Counted from the first letter of the stretch, positions 8,659 to 17,584 are shown. The stretch: DNA of 64,000 nt from Nocardiopsis ansamitocini (GCF_030268225.1 NZ_BSQG01000003.1:94893-158892); one strand, 5' to 3'. Numbers and translations: made by a program. Notes: generated from the letters alone by a model not told the origin.

Positions 8659-9708
8659 ATGACCCAGCGGCTGCTTCTGTGGATCGGTTCCTACACCTCG
8701 GGCTCGGCCGCTGCGGCCACCGGTGTGCAGCGAGTATGGCTGGATCCTGCCGACGGACGGTTGAGCGGAGCCGGAACGGCCGCACCGGCAGTGGATCCCT
8801 CGTTCCTGGCGACCGACGGCGCTGGATGCGTCTTTGCCGTCAACGAAACGATGGAGGGAGGAGTCACCGGCTTCGTGCGGACAGGGGAGGCCGCCCTGGC
8901 CGAGTCGGGTGCGACGCACACCGGAGGCTCCTCGCCGTGCCATCTGCTCGTCCATCCGGCCGGGCGCCATGTGATCACCGCCAACTACGGTGACGGCAGT
9001 CTGAGCGTCCATCCGATCACCGCCGACGGTGTGCCCGGCACGTCCATCCAGCGTGTCGAGCACACCGGCAGTGGCCCCGACCGGCAGCGGCAGGAGGGGT
9101 CGCATGCGCACAGCGTCTGCCTCGCGCCGGGCGGCACCCACCTGCTCGTGGCCGACCTCGGCACCGACGAACTTCGCTGCCACCCCTTCGACCCCCGGTC
9201 GGACCAACCGTTGGGGGCCGGCCACCTAGCCGCACAGCTGGAGCCTGGGACCGGCCCCCGGCATCTGGCCGTGCACCGGTCGGGACACATCTACGTCGCC
9301 GGGGAGTTGGACGCGCGTGTCCACATCCTGCGCTGGGACCCCGACACGGCAACGGCGCAGCCCCTCGCCGCCCTGCCGGCAACCGAGGATGCCCCGGACG
9401 TCAACTACCCGGCCGAGATCGCGCTCTCCGCGGACGGATCGCGCCTCTACTTGAGCAACCGGGGCCCCGACTCCATCACGACCTTCGCCGTCACCGAGGA
9501 CGGCGCCATGTTGACCAGGCTCGCACAAACCCCCACCGGTGGTACGTGGCCGAGGCACTTCGCCCAGGTCGGCGACTACATTGTGGTGGCCAACCAGAAC
9601 TCCGCCACGGTCACCGTCCTTCCGGTCGATCCGGCGAACGGGATTCCCGGTCCGGTCCGGCACAGTCTGGAGTTGCCCTCGCCCGTGTGCGTCCTGCCCG
9701 CGGTGTAG
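8659..9708 (+). CDS. Lactonase-family beta-propeller protein (6-phosphogluconolactonase-like)
   Basis: 349-residue seven-bladed beta-propeller of the YbhE/lactonase family. Repeated blade motifs with HPAGRHVITANYGDGSLSVH, HLLVADLGTDE and LYLSNRGPDSITTF are spaced at about 50 residues, and the length fits the family. E. coli Pgl of this fold hydrolyses 6-phosphogluconolactone in the pentose phosphate pathway, but many actinobacterial members have unassigned lactone substrates, so the reaction is an inference. No signal peptide; cytoplasmic. A canonical terminator with a T-run follows. Confidence 0.8.
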   Translation: MTQRLLLWIGSYTSGSAAAATGVQRVWLDPADGRLSGAGTAAPAVDPSFLATDGAGCVFAVNETMEGGVTGFVRTGEAALAESGATHTGGSSPCHLLVHPAGRHVITANYGDGSLSVHPITADGVPGTSIQRVEHTGSGPDRQRQEGSHAHSVCLAPGGTHLLVADLGTDELRCHPFDPRSDQPLGAGHLAAQLEPGTGPRHLAVHRSGHIYVAGELDARVHILRWDPDTATAQPLAALPATEDAPDVNYPAEIALSADGSRLYLSNRGPDSITTFAVTEDGAMLTRLAQTPTGGTWPRHFAQVGDYIVVANQNSATVTVLPVDPANGIPGPVRHSLELPSPVCVLPAV

Positions 9709-9717
9709 TGCCGCGTC

Positions 9718-9753
9718 GGCGGTGCGCGCTCGGGGCCGTGCGCACCGCCTTTT
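9718..9753 (+). terminator. rho-independent terminator after the lactonase gene
   Basis: GGCGGTGCGC (9718-9727) pairs perfectly with GCGCACCGCC (9740-9749) and is followed by TTTT, ten bases after the stop codon. Confidence 0.8.
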
Positions 9754-9880
9754 GGCTGGTTCCCACAACTCCCGGTGGGGGAAAGCTGTCGTCTCGAACC
9801 CGGTCGCCCAACGCCGGCGTCCAGCAGAATTGGCGCGGACACTTCACCGCAAAATGGGCACTCACACAAGGACTGGATCC

Positions 9881-10465
9881 ATGACCGACTCCCCCCGGCC
9901 GCGCTATCGTGGGCTCACCACCCGCGACCTCGCGCTGATCGCCCTGTTTGCTGCGCTGCTGGCGGCGCTGAGCATCGTTCCCGGAATCCCGGTCGGGCCC
10001 GCCCCGGTCACGCTCCAGACCCTCGGTGTCGTTCTCGCCCCCAGCATCTTGGGCGCCAAACGCGGGACGTTGGCGATCCTCACGTTCTTGGTGCTCGCCA
10101 TCGCGGGACTGCCGATCCTCTCCGGCGGGCAGAGCGGACTGGCGGGTCTCGCCGGCAGCACCGGCGGTTTTCTGATCAGCTGGATCTTTGTCGCGCTGTT
10201 CATCGGCCTGCTCACCGACCGGATGCTTCCGCGCTACCGGTTGGTACCGGGACTGGCCGTCAATATCGCCGGGGGACTGGTGGTGTGCTATCTGATCGGC
10301 GTTCCGTGGATGGCAGTCGTGGCCGAGACGGGTGTTCTGGGCGCTTTGAAGATCATGCTCGTCTTCGTCCCCGGAGACATCGCCAAGATCGTCGTCGCGA
10401 CCATGATCGCCTCCGGCGTGCACCGCGCCTACCCCGTCCCTCCGGCCGGCAACCGGGTCCCGTGA
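9881..10465 (+). CDS. bioY: Biotin ECF transporter S component BioY
   Basis: 194-residue integral membrane protein of the BioY family, the biotin-binding subunit of an energy-coupling-factor transporter. About six hydrophobic helices are visible, with the family signatures VPVTLQTL-like (GPAPVTLQTLGV) near 40-50 and the GLAGSTGGFLISW segment near 90-100. Start ATG 9881 has AAGGA eight bases upstream; ATG 9854 is an alternative. The ATPase and T-component genes follow directly, forming a complete bioYMN transporter, so uptake of external biotin is well supported. Confidence 0.93.
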   Translation: MTDSPRPRYRGLTTRDLALIALFAALLAALSIVPGIPVGPAPVTLQTLGVVLAPSILGAKRGTLAILTFLVLAIAGLPILSGGQSGLAGLAGSTGGFLISWIFVALFIGLLTDRMLPRYRLVPGLAVNIAGGLVVCYLIGVPWMAVVAETGVLGALKIMLVFVPGDIAKIVVATMIASGVHRAYPVPPAGNRVP

Positions 10466-10493
10466 CCACCGGCGATTCCATCGAGGTCCCCGT

Positions 10494-11177
10494 ATGATCC
10501 AGCTCGAGAACGTGACCCACGCCTATGACGGCCGCGTGGTCCTGAACGATGTCTCGGCCACGCTCGCCGAACGCAGGATCGGTCTCATCGGTGCCAACGG
10601 ATCGGGCAAGTCCACCCTGGCGCGCACCCTGAACGGCCTGGTCGTCCCCGACTCGGGGCGGGTGCTGGTCGACGGGGCGGACACCCGTGAGGATGTCCGG
10701 ACGATTCGGCGCAGGGTCGGCTTCGTCTTCTCCAACGCCGACACCCAGATCATCATGCCCACGGTTGCCGAGGACGTCGCGATCGGCCTGCGCGGCAACG
10801 GACTGAACAGGGAAGAGACGGCCGACCTGGTCGATGCGATCCTGCGGCGCCATGGGCTGGCCGCGCACCGCGACCATCCCGCACACCTGCTCTCCGGCGG
10901 GCAGAAGCAGATGCTGGCGTTGGCGTCCGTGTTGGTCACCGAGCCGGAGGTGCTGGTCTGCGACGAACCGACCACTCTGCTGGACCTGCGCAACGTCGGA
11001 ATCGTCACCGAAACGCTGCGGGCCCTGGAGCAGCAGGTCATCCTCCTCACCCACCACCTGGACACCCTTGTCGGCTTCGACCGGGTGCTGGTCATGGACG
11101 ACGGACGGATCGTGTTCGACGGGGAGCCCAAGGCTGCCATCAGCCACTACGTGGATCTGATCGGGGCGCGACCGTGA
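10494..11177 (+). CDS. bioM: Biotin ECF transporter ATPase BioM
   Basis: 227-residue ABC ATPase that powers the BioY/BioN complex at the inner face of the membrane. Walker A GANGSGKST at about 33-41, ABC signature LSGGQKQ near 125 and Walker B LVCDEPT with the following D-loop LLD are all intact; the H-loop His sits in LLTHHLD. It starts 28 bp after bioY and overlaps bioN by GTGA, consistent with a single polycistronic unit. Confidence 0.93.
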   Translation: MIQLENVTHAYDGRVVLNDVSATLAERRIGLIGANGSGKSTLARTLNGLVVPDSGRVLVDGADTREDVRTIRRRVGFVFSNADTQIIMPTVAEDVAIGLRGNGLNREETADLVDAILRRHGLAAHRDHPAHLLSGGQKQMLALASVLVTEPEVLVCDEPTTLLDLRNVGIVTETLRALEQQVILLTHHLDTLVGFDRVLVMDDGRIVFDGEPKAAISHYVDLIGARP

Positions 11178-11770
11178 GCATGATCGGTCTCTACGTCCCG
11201 GGGACCTCCCTCCCGTACCGGATGGGCGCCGGTACCAAGCTGCTCCTGCTGGTCGTGGTGGTCACCACGCTGCTGGCCCTGCGCGACCCGTGGGTCTCCC
11301 TCGGGACCGCTCTCGTCGTCCCGCTGCTCTACCTGGCCTTCGGCCTCTGGTCCCACTTGCGACACGCATTTCGCCCGGTCCTGCTCTTCCTGGTCCTGGT
11401 GGCGCTGTTTCACCTTCTGTTCACCGGATGGGAGGTGGCCGTCCGGGTCTGCGCCCAACTGGCAGCCGCGGTGCTGTTGGCGGGGCTGGTCACCCGCACG
11501 ACCCCGGTCACCGAAATGCTCGACCTCTTCGCCCGCCTGGCCCGGCCGCTGCGGTTCGTCGGGGTGCGGCCCGACCGGGTGGCCCTGGTGCTGGCGCTGA
11601 CCATCCGGTGCATCCCCATGGTGGCGACCGCGTGGACCACCTCCCGCGAGGCGTATCTGGCCCGGGGCCTGCGGGGCGGGCCCCACCGGATGGTGGTCCC
11701 GGTGATCGTCAACCTGATCCGCTCCGCCGAGGCGCTGGGGGAGGCGATGAGCGCACGCGGGATGGACTAG
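11174..11770 (+). CDS. bioN: Biotin ECF transporter T component BioN
   Basis: 198-residue membrane protein, the EcfT-like coupling subunit. It has hydrophobic helices in the first two thirds, and the two Ala-Arg-Gly coupling motifs of T components appear as ARGLRGG near residue 163 and SARGMD at the C-terminus. GTG start overlaps the bioM stop. Together with bioY and bioM it completes a dedicated biotin importer. Confidence 0.92.
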   Translation: MSMIGLYVPGTSLPYRMGAGTKLLLLVVVVTTLLALRDPWVSLGTALVVPLLYLAFGLWSHLRHAFRPVLLFLVLVALFHLLFTGWEVAVRVCAQLAAAVLLAGLVTRTTPVTEMLDLFARLARPLRFVGVRPDRVALVLALTIRCIPMVATAWTTSREAYLARGLRGGPHRMVVPVIVNLIRSAEALGEAMSARGMD

Positions 11771-11887
11771 TCCTTGTTCGGGCAGGTATGCGGACGGCGA
11801 GCGATCGTGGGCCTCTTCCGTCCGGGGAACACGCTCCGCCCGACGGGGGCCACCGTGTCGACGGCCCGCTGCGGCTTAATATGAGAT

Positions 11888-12970
11888 GTGACCGAATGGG
11901 GTTTTCGGCGGCTGCTCCTGAACATGTCCCGGTCATGGGCTGCCCGTGCTCCCCACCGCCGTCGCCGCTCGTCCTCTCCCGGTCACCACGGCGGCGAAAG
12001 GCGCCGGATCCGTGCGGCAGGTGTCCGCACACCGCGAGAGCACCATCGCGCAGGAGGCCCGAGAAGGGCGTTCGTCGCGGCACTGCTGTCCACGTTTCTC
12101 CTGACGGTGACCGCGCTCACCGCTCCTGTCCCGGGGGCCGGCCCGTACCCGGGAGGTCCCGATCGCTACCTCGATCAAGACCCCCGGTTTCTCGATCCCC
12201 GCCCGACCGAAGAGCCGCGTCCGCCGACCCTGCCGCTGGAGGAGGCCGAACGGCTCACCCGGGTAATCGACGCCTACCTCGCCGACCAGGAAGGGCGGTT
12301 GGCCATCTCGGTGCACGATCTCGCTTCGGGGGCGACCTATTCCTACGGCCCCCAGACGACGTTTCACACCGCCAGCCTGGCCAAGCTCAACATTCTCGTC
12401 CTGCTCCTGCTCCACGCCCAGGACGAGGGCCGTGTGCTCGCCGCCGACGAGCGTTCCCTGGCGGCCGACATGATCCGCTACAGCGACAACGATGCCGCCG
12501 ATGCCCTCTACGCGCGCATCGGTTTCGAAGAAGGCCTCACCGAAGGAAACGATCGCCTTGGCCTGCACGCAACGGAGCCCGGGGCCCACGGTGTCTGGGG
12601 CGCGACCCGGACCACCACTGCGGACCAGCTTCGGTTGCTGCGCGTTGTCTTCACCGGCCGCGGACCACTGTCGCGGAGCAACCGGTCCTACGTCCGTGAA
12701 CTCATGGGTTCGGTCGCCCCCGAGCAGGCGTGGGGGGTCTCCGCCGCGGCGGGGCCGGTGGACGCCGTCGCACTCAAGAACGGCTGGATGCCGCGTGACG
12801 CCGACGGAGGCCGGTGGACGGTCAACAGCTCGGGACACGTTCTCGGCGCCGACCACGAATACTTGATCACTGTGCTCTCCGACCACCATCTCGACTCCTG
12901 GACCGGGATCCAGTGCGTCGAGCACGTGGTCGCCGAAGTGGTGGCCGCCATCGAGGACGGCCCTGTCTAG
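11888..12970 (+). CDS. Secreted serine hydrolase, class A beta-lactamase-like fold
   Basis: Active-site serine hydrolase of the penicillin-recognising superfamily, probably exported or membrane-anchored. The SxxK tetrad is TASLAK (Ser163, Lys166), an SDN motif is at 199-201, and KNG, in place of KTG, starts at Lys297. A hydrophobic stretch at about 62-80 after an Arg-rich N-terminus looks like a signal or anchor. The first 60 residues are doubtful; GTG 11888 and ATG 11924 are both possible and neither has a clear ribosome site. It could be a beta-lactamase or a cell-wall DD-peptidase-like enzyme; I cannot decide from motifs. Confidence 0.75.
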   Translation: MTEWGFRRLLLNMSRSWAARAPHRRRRSSSPGHHGGERRRIRAAGVRTPREHHRAGGPRRAFVAALLSTFLLTVTALTAPVPGAGPYPGGPDRYLDQDPRFLDPRPTEEPRPPTLPLEEAERLTRVIDAYLADQEGRLAISVHDLASGATYSYGPQTTFHTASLAKLNILVLLLLHAQDEGRVLAADERSLAADMIRYSDNDAADALYARIGFEEGLTEGNDRLGLHATEPGAHGVWGATRTTTADQLRLLRVVFTGRGPLSRSNRSYVRELMGSVAPEQAWGVSAAAGPVDAVALKNGWMPRDADGGRWTVNSSGHVLGADHEYLITVLSDHHLDSWTGIQCVEHVVAEVVAAIEDGPV

Positions 12971-13008
12971 GCTGGGGCGCGGCAGTCACGACGGAAACGG
13001 GGAACTCC

Positions 13009-14025
13009 ATGATCGACCTGAGGTCGGACACCATCACCAGACCCACCGCCCGGATGCGTCGGGCGATGGCCGAGGCCGAGGTCGGGGACGATGTCTTCGG
13101 GGAGGACCCGACGGTTCGCCGGTTGGAGGAGGAGACCGCCCGACTGTTGGGCAAGGAGGCCGCGCTCTACGTGCCGTCGGGACACATGTCCAACCAGCTC
13201 GCCATCTACGCCCAGGTCAACAGCGGCGACGAGATCTGGGCCCATCGATCCAGCCATATCCTGGCCAACGAGCAGGGGGCTACCTCGGTCCTGGCCAGGG
13301 CGCTGCCCCGCGCCTACGACGATCCGCGCGGCTACCCGGACCACGATCTCCTGGAGCAGTGGGCGGCGGGCAGCAACGACGTGCACCGTGCGAGGCCGCG
13401 GCTCATCTGCCTGGAGAACACCTTCACCGGTCGGGTGGTTCCTCTCACCGAACAGCAACGGGTGGCCGACTTCGCCCACGCACTGGGGATGTCCCTGCAC
13501 ATCGACGGAGCGCGACTGTGGAACGCGTCCGTCGAGCTCGGTGTCCCCCCTTCCGAGGCCGCGTCAGGCGCGGACACCGTCTCGGTCTGCTTCTCCAAAG
13601 GACTGGGCGCACCGGTCGGTTCGGCCCTTGCCGGTAGCGCCGAAACGGTCGATCGTGCCCGGCGTGCCCGCAAGCTTCTCGGTGGCGGGATGCGTCAGGC
13701 CGGGATCATCGCGGCGGGCGCCCTCCACGCCCTGCACCACCACCGGGACCGCCTAGCCGAGGACCACCGGCGTGCCGCCGAGCTGGCCGTGGCCCTGGAC
13801 GCGCTGCCGGGAATGTCGGCACTGGCCCGAACCAACATGGTGGTGGTGACGACTCCGCCCGACGAGGCTGCCCGCTGGGCCCGCGCCTTCACCGAGCACG
13901 GGGTGGGTTGTGTCCCCATCGGCCCCGACCTGATCAGGCTCGTACTCCATCTGGAAGTCGACGACGCGATGCTCGACCAGGCGATCAAGCGGATTGCCGA
14001 GGCCGCGGCCGCTGCTCGGCGCTGA
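13009..14025 (+). CDS. ltaE: Low-specificity L-threonine aldolase
   Basis: 338-residue PLP enzyme of the threonine aldolase/beta-eliminating lyase family, converting L-threonine or allo-threonine to glycine and acetaldehyde. It begins MIDLRSDTITRPT, the family N-terminus, has HIDGARLWNA near 165-175 and the PLP lysine in CFSKGLGAPVGS near 200. Start ATG 13009 follows a GGGGA site. Length is normal. A strong hairpin lies ten bases after the stop. Confidence 0.9.
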   Translation: MIDLRSDTITRPTARMRRAMAEAEVGDDVFGEDPTVRRLEEETARLLGKEAALYVPSGHMSNQLAIYAQVNSGDEIWAHRSSHILANEQGATSVLARALPRAYDDPRGYPDHDLLEQWAAGSNDVHRARPRLICLENTFTGRVVPLTEQQRVADFAHALGMSLHIDGARLWNASVELGVPPSEAASGADTVSVCFSKGLGAPVGSALAGSAETVDRARRARKLLGGGMRQAGIIAAGALHALHHHRDRLAEDHRRAAELAVALDALPGMSALARTNMVVVTTPPDEAARWARAFTEHGVGCVPIGPDLIRLVLHLEVDDAMLDQAIKRIAEAAAAARR

Positions 14026-14034
14026 GAAGGGGGT

Positions 14035-14062
14035 CGTGTCCCGGCGGCGCGGCCGGGACACG
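14035..14062 (+). terminator. terminator hairpin after threonine aldolase
   Basis: CGTGTCCCGGC (14035-14045) and GCCGGGACACG (14052-14062) form a perfect 11-bp stem with a 6-nt loop, with no U-tract. Confidence 0.6.
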
Positions 14063-14174
14063 GGACTCTGCGCCGGAGGAAGGTCCACCAGGTCCGCGAT
14101 GCGGGCTCGGTGCCGGTCGGCCGCGCCCGGGGCGATCGCAACGCGGGGGGCATGGGGCCCTCCAGAAAGGGACG

Positions 14175-14196
14175 ACATGTGGCGTGTGCCACATGT
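14175..14196. promoter_or_regulatory. 22-bp inverted repeat, putative operator
   Basis: ACATGTGGC (14175-14183) and GCCACATGT (14188-14196) are perfect complements around GTGT. It lies about 170 bp upstream of the amidohydrolase in a 337-bp non-coding interval, where an operator would be expected. No regulator is adjacent. Confidence 0.5.
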
Positions 14197-14362
14197 TCGG
14201 GCAATCCTGGTCGTCTCATACCGACCAGGTGGTAGGCAGGGCGGGTTCTTTCCGGTCAAATCCCGTACTCCACCCGTCCCGGAGGACCGCGCGGTACCGT
14301 TGCAGGGCGCCGTCCCTGAGTCGGTCCGAGCTGTCATGGGCAGGGGCGTCCCCCACTCCCCG

Positions 14363-15205
14363 ATGGAGGAGAAGGCGTTGTTCGACGCTCACCTGCACAT
14401 CATCGACCCCCGTTTTCCGCTGGTCCCCGATGCAGGCTTCCTGCCCGAGCCCTTCACCGTGGCCGACTATCGAGCGGTGGCCCACGAACTCGGTGTCACC
14501 GGCGGTGCCGTTGTCTCCGGCTCCTTCCAGGCATACGACCAGACCTACCTCGTCGAGGCGCTCCGCGAACTGGGCCCGGGATTCGTCGGGGTGGCGCAAC
14601 TGCCTGCCGACACCTCCGACTCGCTGCTGCGCGACCTCCACGCCGCAGGGGTCCGGGGCCTGCGGCTCAACCTGAGGCGCGGTGTCGTCGGTGATGTCGA
14701 CGCCATCGTGCAACTGGGGAGGCGTGCCGCCGACCTGCTGGGCTGGCACACCGAGCTCTACGTCGACTCCCGCGACCTGTCGGGACTGCGCGCCGCTCTG
14801 GCGCCCCTCCCGCGAATCAGCATCGACCACCTCGGCCTCTCCGGAGCGGGGCTGCCGGCGGTGCTCGACCTGGTCGCCACCGGAGCCCGGGTCAAGGCCA
14901 CCGGATTCGGCCGTTTCGACGGCGACCTTGCGGCCGCGCTGCGTGCGGTCGCCGCGGTGAACCCCGGAGCGCTCATGTTCGGCACCGACCTTCCTTCCAC
15001 CCGTGCGCCGCGTCCCTTCGCGCTGACCGATCGTGATCTCGTCGCCGGAATTCTCGGCCCCGACCTCGCCCGGCGCGCTCTCCGGTCGAACGCGGCGGAC
15101 TTCTACGGGGTCCCGGAACCGGCACCCGCCGGGGGCGGCACGTGCGGTGCGGTGCAGGGGCCCGTGCGAGAAGTCGGTGCCGGTAACCGTTCGGAGCAGG
15201 GGTAG
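14363..15205 (+). CDS. Amidohydrolase family 2 (TIM-barrel metal hydrolase)
   Basis: Metal-dependent hydrolase related to 2-pyrone-4,6-dicarboxylate lactonase/ACMSD-type amidohydrolases. The metal-binding HxH is DAHLHIID close to the N-terminus, a further His is in SIDHLG near 155, and the catalytic Asp is in FGTDLP near 205. ATG 14363 is used here, but GGAGGAG (14365-14371) sits just before a TTG at 14378 that would give a start five residues later; ATG 14336 is a third option. The last 25 residues after YGVPEP look like unstructured extension. The substrate cannot be assigned. Confidence 0.75.
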   Translation: MEEKALFDAHLHIIDPRFPLVPDAGFLPEPFTVADYRAVAHELGVTGGAVVSGSFQAYDQTYLVEALRELGPGFVGVAQLPADTSDSLLRDLHAAGVRGLRLNLRRGVVGDVDAIVQLGRRAADLLGWHTELYVDSRDLSGLRAALAPLPRISIDHLGLSGAGLPAVLDLVATGARVKATGFGRFDGDLAAALRAVAAVNPGALMFGTDLPSTRAPRPFALTDRDLVAGILGPDLARRALRSNAADFYGVPEPAPAGGGTCGAVQGPVREVGAGNRSEQG

Positions 15206-15748
15206 GGGGGCGGTGTCCTGGGAAGTCGGAGTGCCTGGGGAGGTCGATGTGCGTGAGCACCACCGTCGGGCCCGGGCAGTTGGCCGGAGGCACGGCACCG
15301 GATCGGGAGCGCGTTCCCATCCGACCGGCCACGGACGTGCGCCAGTGCGCGGTCGTGCCGCCGGTCTGGTACGGGTACGTCGTGTTTCGCATGGCTGGTC
15401 CCCGCGTGGTCGTTTCGGGGGGAAGGGGGCGCCGGCCGCGAGTGGACTCGCCAGTGCGGCCCTACTGCCAGACGGCGGATCCCCGTTGCCGGACGCATAC
15501 CGGGCGAAGGGGGAGAAGGGCGATGCCCGGCGAGTCGCGAACGCCGGCCGTGTATCGACTCGAACCGGTCGGGTCGCACTCTGTGTAGCCGATTTCCCCC
15601 CTTGGGCACGGTATGGTGACGCTACGAGAACGTCCGCGTCTGCGCGCCGTCCGCTTTCGGCGTGGTCGCGCGCCGTCCCGTTTTCCGGCACTGCCTGCTC
15701 GTCCCGCCGTCACCGTACGTTGTTCGGGATCAGCCACAGTGATACCGG
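15206..15748. other. non-coding interval before the phosphodiesterase gene
   Basis: About 540 bp with several short open frames on both strands, none with a good ribosome site, codon bias or recognisable protein. I see no clear promoter or RNA element. Confidence 0.5.
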
Positions 15749-15829
15749 ATGCGTCTGGAGAGCGGGGCCGCAGATCGCCCGCGCACTGCAGGAGGGATCA
15801 GCGGCGATGCCGAATCCGGGGAGCCAGAG

Positions 15830-16591
15830 GTGATCGTCGTCGCGCATCGCGGCGCTTCCGCCTATGCGCCTGAGAACACCCTCGCGGCGTTGCGCGAGGC
15901 GCACCGCCGCGGTGCTCACATGGCCGAACTGGACGTACGCCAGACCGCAGACGGGGAGTTCGTGGTCATGCACGACCCGACGCTGCGCCGTACCACCAAC
16001 GTGGCCGAGGTGTATCCGAACCGTCGGTCCTGGCGGGTCGCGGATTTCACGCTCGCCGAGATCCGTCGCCTCGACGCAGGATCCTGGTTCGGTCCGGAGT
16101 TCGCCGGGGAGCAGGTCCCCACGTTTCTTGAGGCCCTGGCCGTGCTGGAGCGCGCCGGACTCGGCGCGCTGGTGGAGTTGAAGGTACGCCGCCGCGATCC
16201 GGCCACGGCCGACCGGCTGGCGGCCCTGATCGGTGCCGACCCTTATTGGCACGGTCATGGCGAAGCAGGACGGCTCATCCTGCAGAGTTTCGAGTGGACG
16301 ACGCTCAAGCGGCTGGCCAGGCGACTGCCGGACGTGCGCACCGCAGTGCTGGGCAAGACCTACGGCAGCTTCGGTCTGCGCAGGGTCGCTCGGTACGCCC
16401 ACCAGGTCAACCCGCACCACCTGCGCGTCAGCGCACCCTACGTGCGTCACGTCCACGAGCACGGACTCACCATGTTCAGTTGGACGGTCAACTCGCACTC
16501 GGCTATCCGGCGGGCCATCCGCGACGGTGTCGACGGAATCATCTCCGACTACCCGGACCGCGTCACCGGCCATCTGACCGTCGCTGCCTGA
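15830..16591 (+). CDS. glpQ: Glycerophosphodiester phosphodiesterase
   Basis: GDPD-family TIM-barrel hydrolase that splits glycerophosphodiesters to glycerol 3-phosphate and an alcohol. Signature elements: VVAHRGASAYAPENTLAA at the N-terminus (catalytic His-Arg and the PENT loop), AELDVRQTADGEFVVMHDPTL (metal-binding Glu/Asp and His), LVELKVR, and FSWTVNS near the end. No signal peptide, so cytoplasmic. I use GTG 15830; the frame stays open upstream to ATG 15749, which would add 27 residues without domain similarity. A mini-ORF of 8 codons from ATG 15807, behind GGAGGG, overlaps this GTG and may couple translation. Confidence 0.85.
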   Translation: MIVVAHRGASAYAPENTLAALREAHRRGAHMAELDVRQTADGEFVVMHDPTLRRTTNVAEVYPNRRSWRVADFTLAEIRRLDAGSWFGPEFAGEQVPTFLEALAVLERAGLGALVELKVRRRDPATADRLAALIGADPYWHGHGEAGRLILQSFEWTTLKRLARRLPDVRTAVLGKTYGSFGLRRVARYAHQVNPHHLRVSAPYVRHVHEHGLTMFSWTVNSHSAIRRAIRDGVDGIISDYPDRVTGHLTVAA

Positions 16592-16628
16592 CGTTTCCTG
16601 GCGAAAAGTACCCCTCCTTTACAGGATG

Positions 16629-16651
16629 GACGCAGAAACTGCGTCTTTTTT
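16629..16651 (+). terminator. canonical rho-independent terminator
   Basis: GACGCAG, loop AAA, CTGCGTC and a run of six T, 37 bp after the phosphodiesterase stop. It is the most classical terminator in the window. Confidence 0.92.
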
Positions 16652-16709
16652 GTCCAGACTTCAACTGATGGATGGGCCTACATGTTCTAGGATTACCTCC
16701 ATAGGACGC

Positions 16710-16740
16710 GTGCACGTGCATCCGGACCTTGCATTTGCAT
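16710..16740. promoter_or_regulatory. TGCACGTGCA palindrome and TGCAT repeats
   Basis: TGCACGTGCA at 16711-16720 is a perfect 10-bp palindrome followed by TTGCATTTGCAT at 16729-16740. The same core occurs at 18836-18847 before the DUF397 gene of this module, so I propose a shared operator, most likely for the XRE regulator between them. Confidence 0.55.
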
Positions 16741-16814
16741 AATCCTCGAAGAACATCCGGCGTTGTGGCGCCGGCAGACCTGTGAGCGATCGAGACGACT
16801 GCAAGGGGATCGCG

Positions 16815-17369
16815 GTGACCGGACATTTTGCCCAGGAGTCCATAAGGGGGGTGCCCGGTTCGCAGTGGGCACCGGCAGCCACTCTTGAGGCAGGGGCAGT
16901 GCACTCCTGGTGGCTTCCCGCCCTCGAACACGGTGCGTCCCGCTGGGACGCCCATCCCGGCTCTGCAAGCCACGACAGCGTCTCCTGGGGGCTCGACCCC
17001 GACTACGGGGCGGTCAAGACCGCGCGCGAGCTCGTCATGGGCGTTCTGCGCGACTGGGGGATGGCCAGGTTGGCCGGAGACGTCGAACTGGTCGTGTCCG
17101 AGCTCGTCACCAATGCCCTGCGCCACGCCGAGACAAGTGCCTTCGACTCGCCCGGATGTGAAAGTGTTATCCAGATCAGTGTCATGCGCCGCGGAGGCGA
17201 GCTGATCTGTGCGGTTCGGGACTGCAGCGACGTGCTTCCGGCGCGGCGCGATCCCGACTTCATGGCCGAAACGGGGCGAGGGCTGCATCTTGTTTCCTGT
17301 TTCAGTCGCAGCTGGGGGACGGTTCCCGCCATCGCCGGCGGAAAGTTCGTCTGGGCCCTCTTTACCTGA
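16815..17369 (+). CDS. Anti-sigma-factor-like ATP-binding protein (WhiJ-module)
   Basis: HATPase_c_2/RsbW-type protein of about 184 residues. The N-box ELVTNALRHAE near residue 95, a degenerate G1 region (VRDCSDVLPARRD) and GRGLHLVSCFSRSWG near 155 support the fold. GTG 16815 has AAGGGG seven bases upstream; GTG 16782, 11 codons earlier, lacks a site. In Streptomyces such ATP-binding proteins are encoded next to WhiJ-like XRE regulators and DUF397 proteins, as here. It may bind a sigma or anti-sigma factor; kinase activity is untested. Confidence 0.75.
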   Translation: MTGHFAQESIRGVPGSQWAPAATLEAGAVHSWWLPALEHGASRWDAHPGSASHDSVSWGLDPDYGAVKTARELVMGVLRDWGMARLAGDVELVVSELVTNALRHAETSAFDSPGCESVIQISVMRRGGELICAVRDCSDVLPARRDPDFMAETGRGLHLVSCFSRSWGTVPAIAGGKFVWALFT

Positions 17370-17488
17370 GCCGGTCCGTCGTACCAGGGCCCGATAAGCT
17401 CACCGTTGCGGCCTCCGACAGTCGAATCGGGCTCTCCCATTGCCTTTTCGGAACCCACCGGGCCGATTGGCGGTCCGCTTCGGCTATA

Positions 17489-17510
17489 TCGTGTAGGCGT
17501 CGGTACACGA
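17489..17510. promoter_or_regulatory. inverted repeat upstream of the XRE gene
   Basis: TCGTGTA (17489-17495) and TACACGA (17504-17510) are perfect 7-bp complements around 8 bp. It lies 75 bp upstream of the XRE start and overlaps a TATATC that could be a -10 element, so autoregulation is plausible. Confidence 0.45.
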
Positions 17511-17584
17511 CGCGCGCCGGACGGAGCCCAGGGGAGGGGAACCGGGCCCGGCACGATAAAAGCGGGTTAGGGGAGGCAGCAGCG

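Noticed and set aside
9754..9880. riboswitch upstream of bioY
   Set aside because: No biotin riboswitch class is known to me and I could not find a convincing conserved fold in this short leader.
15247..15588. 113-codon open frame between amidohydrolase and phosphodiesterase genes
   Set aside because: No ribosome site, mixed codon bias and Arg/Pro-rich sequence.
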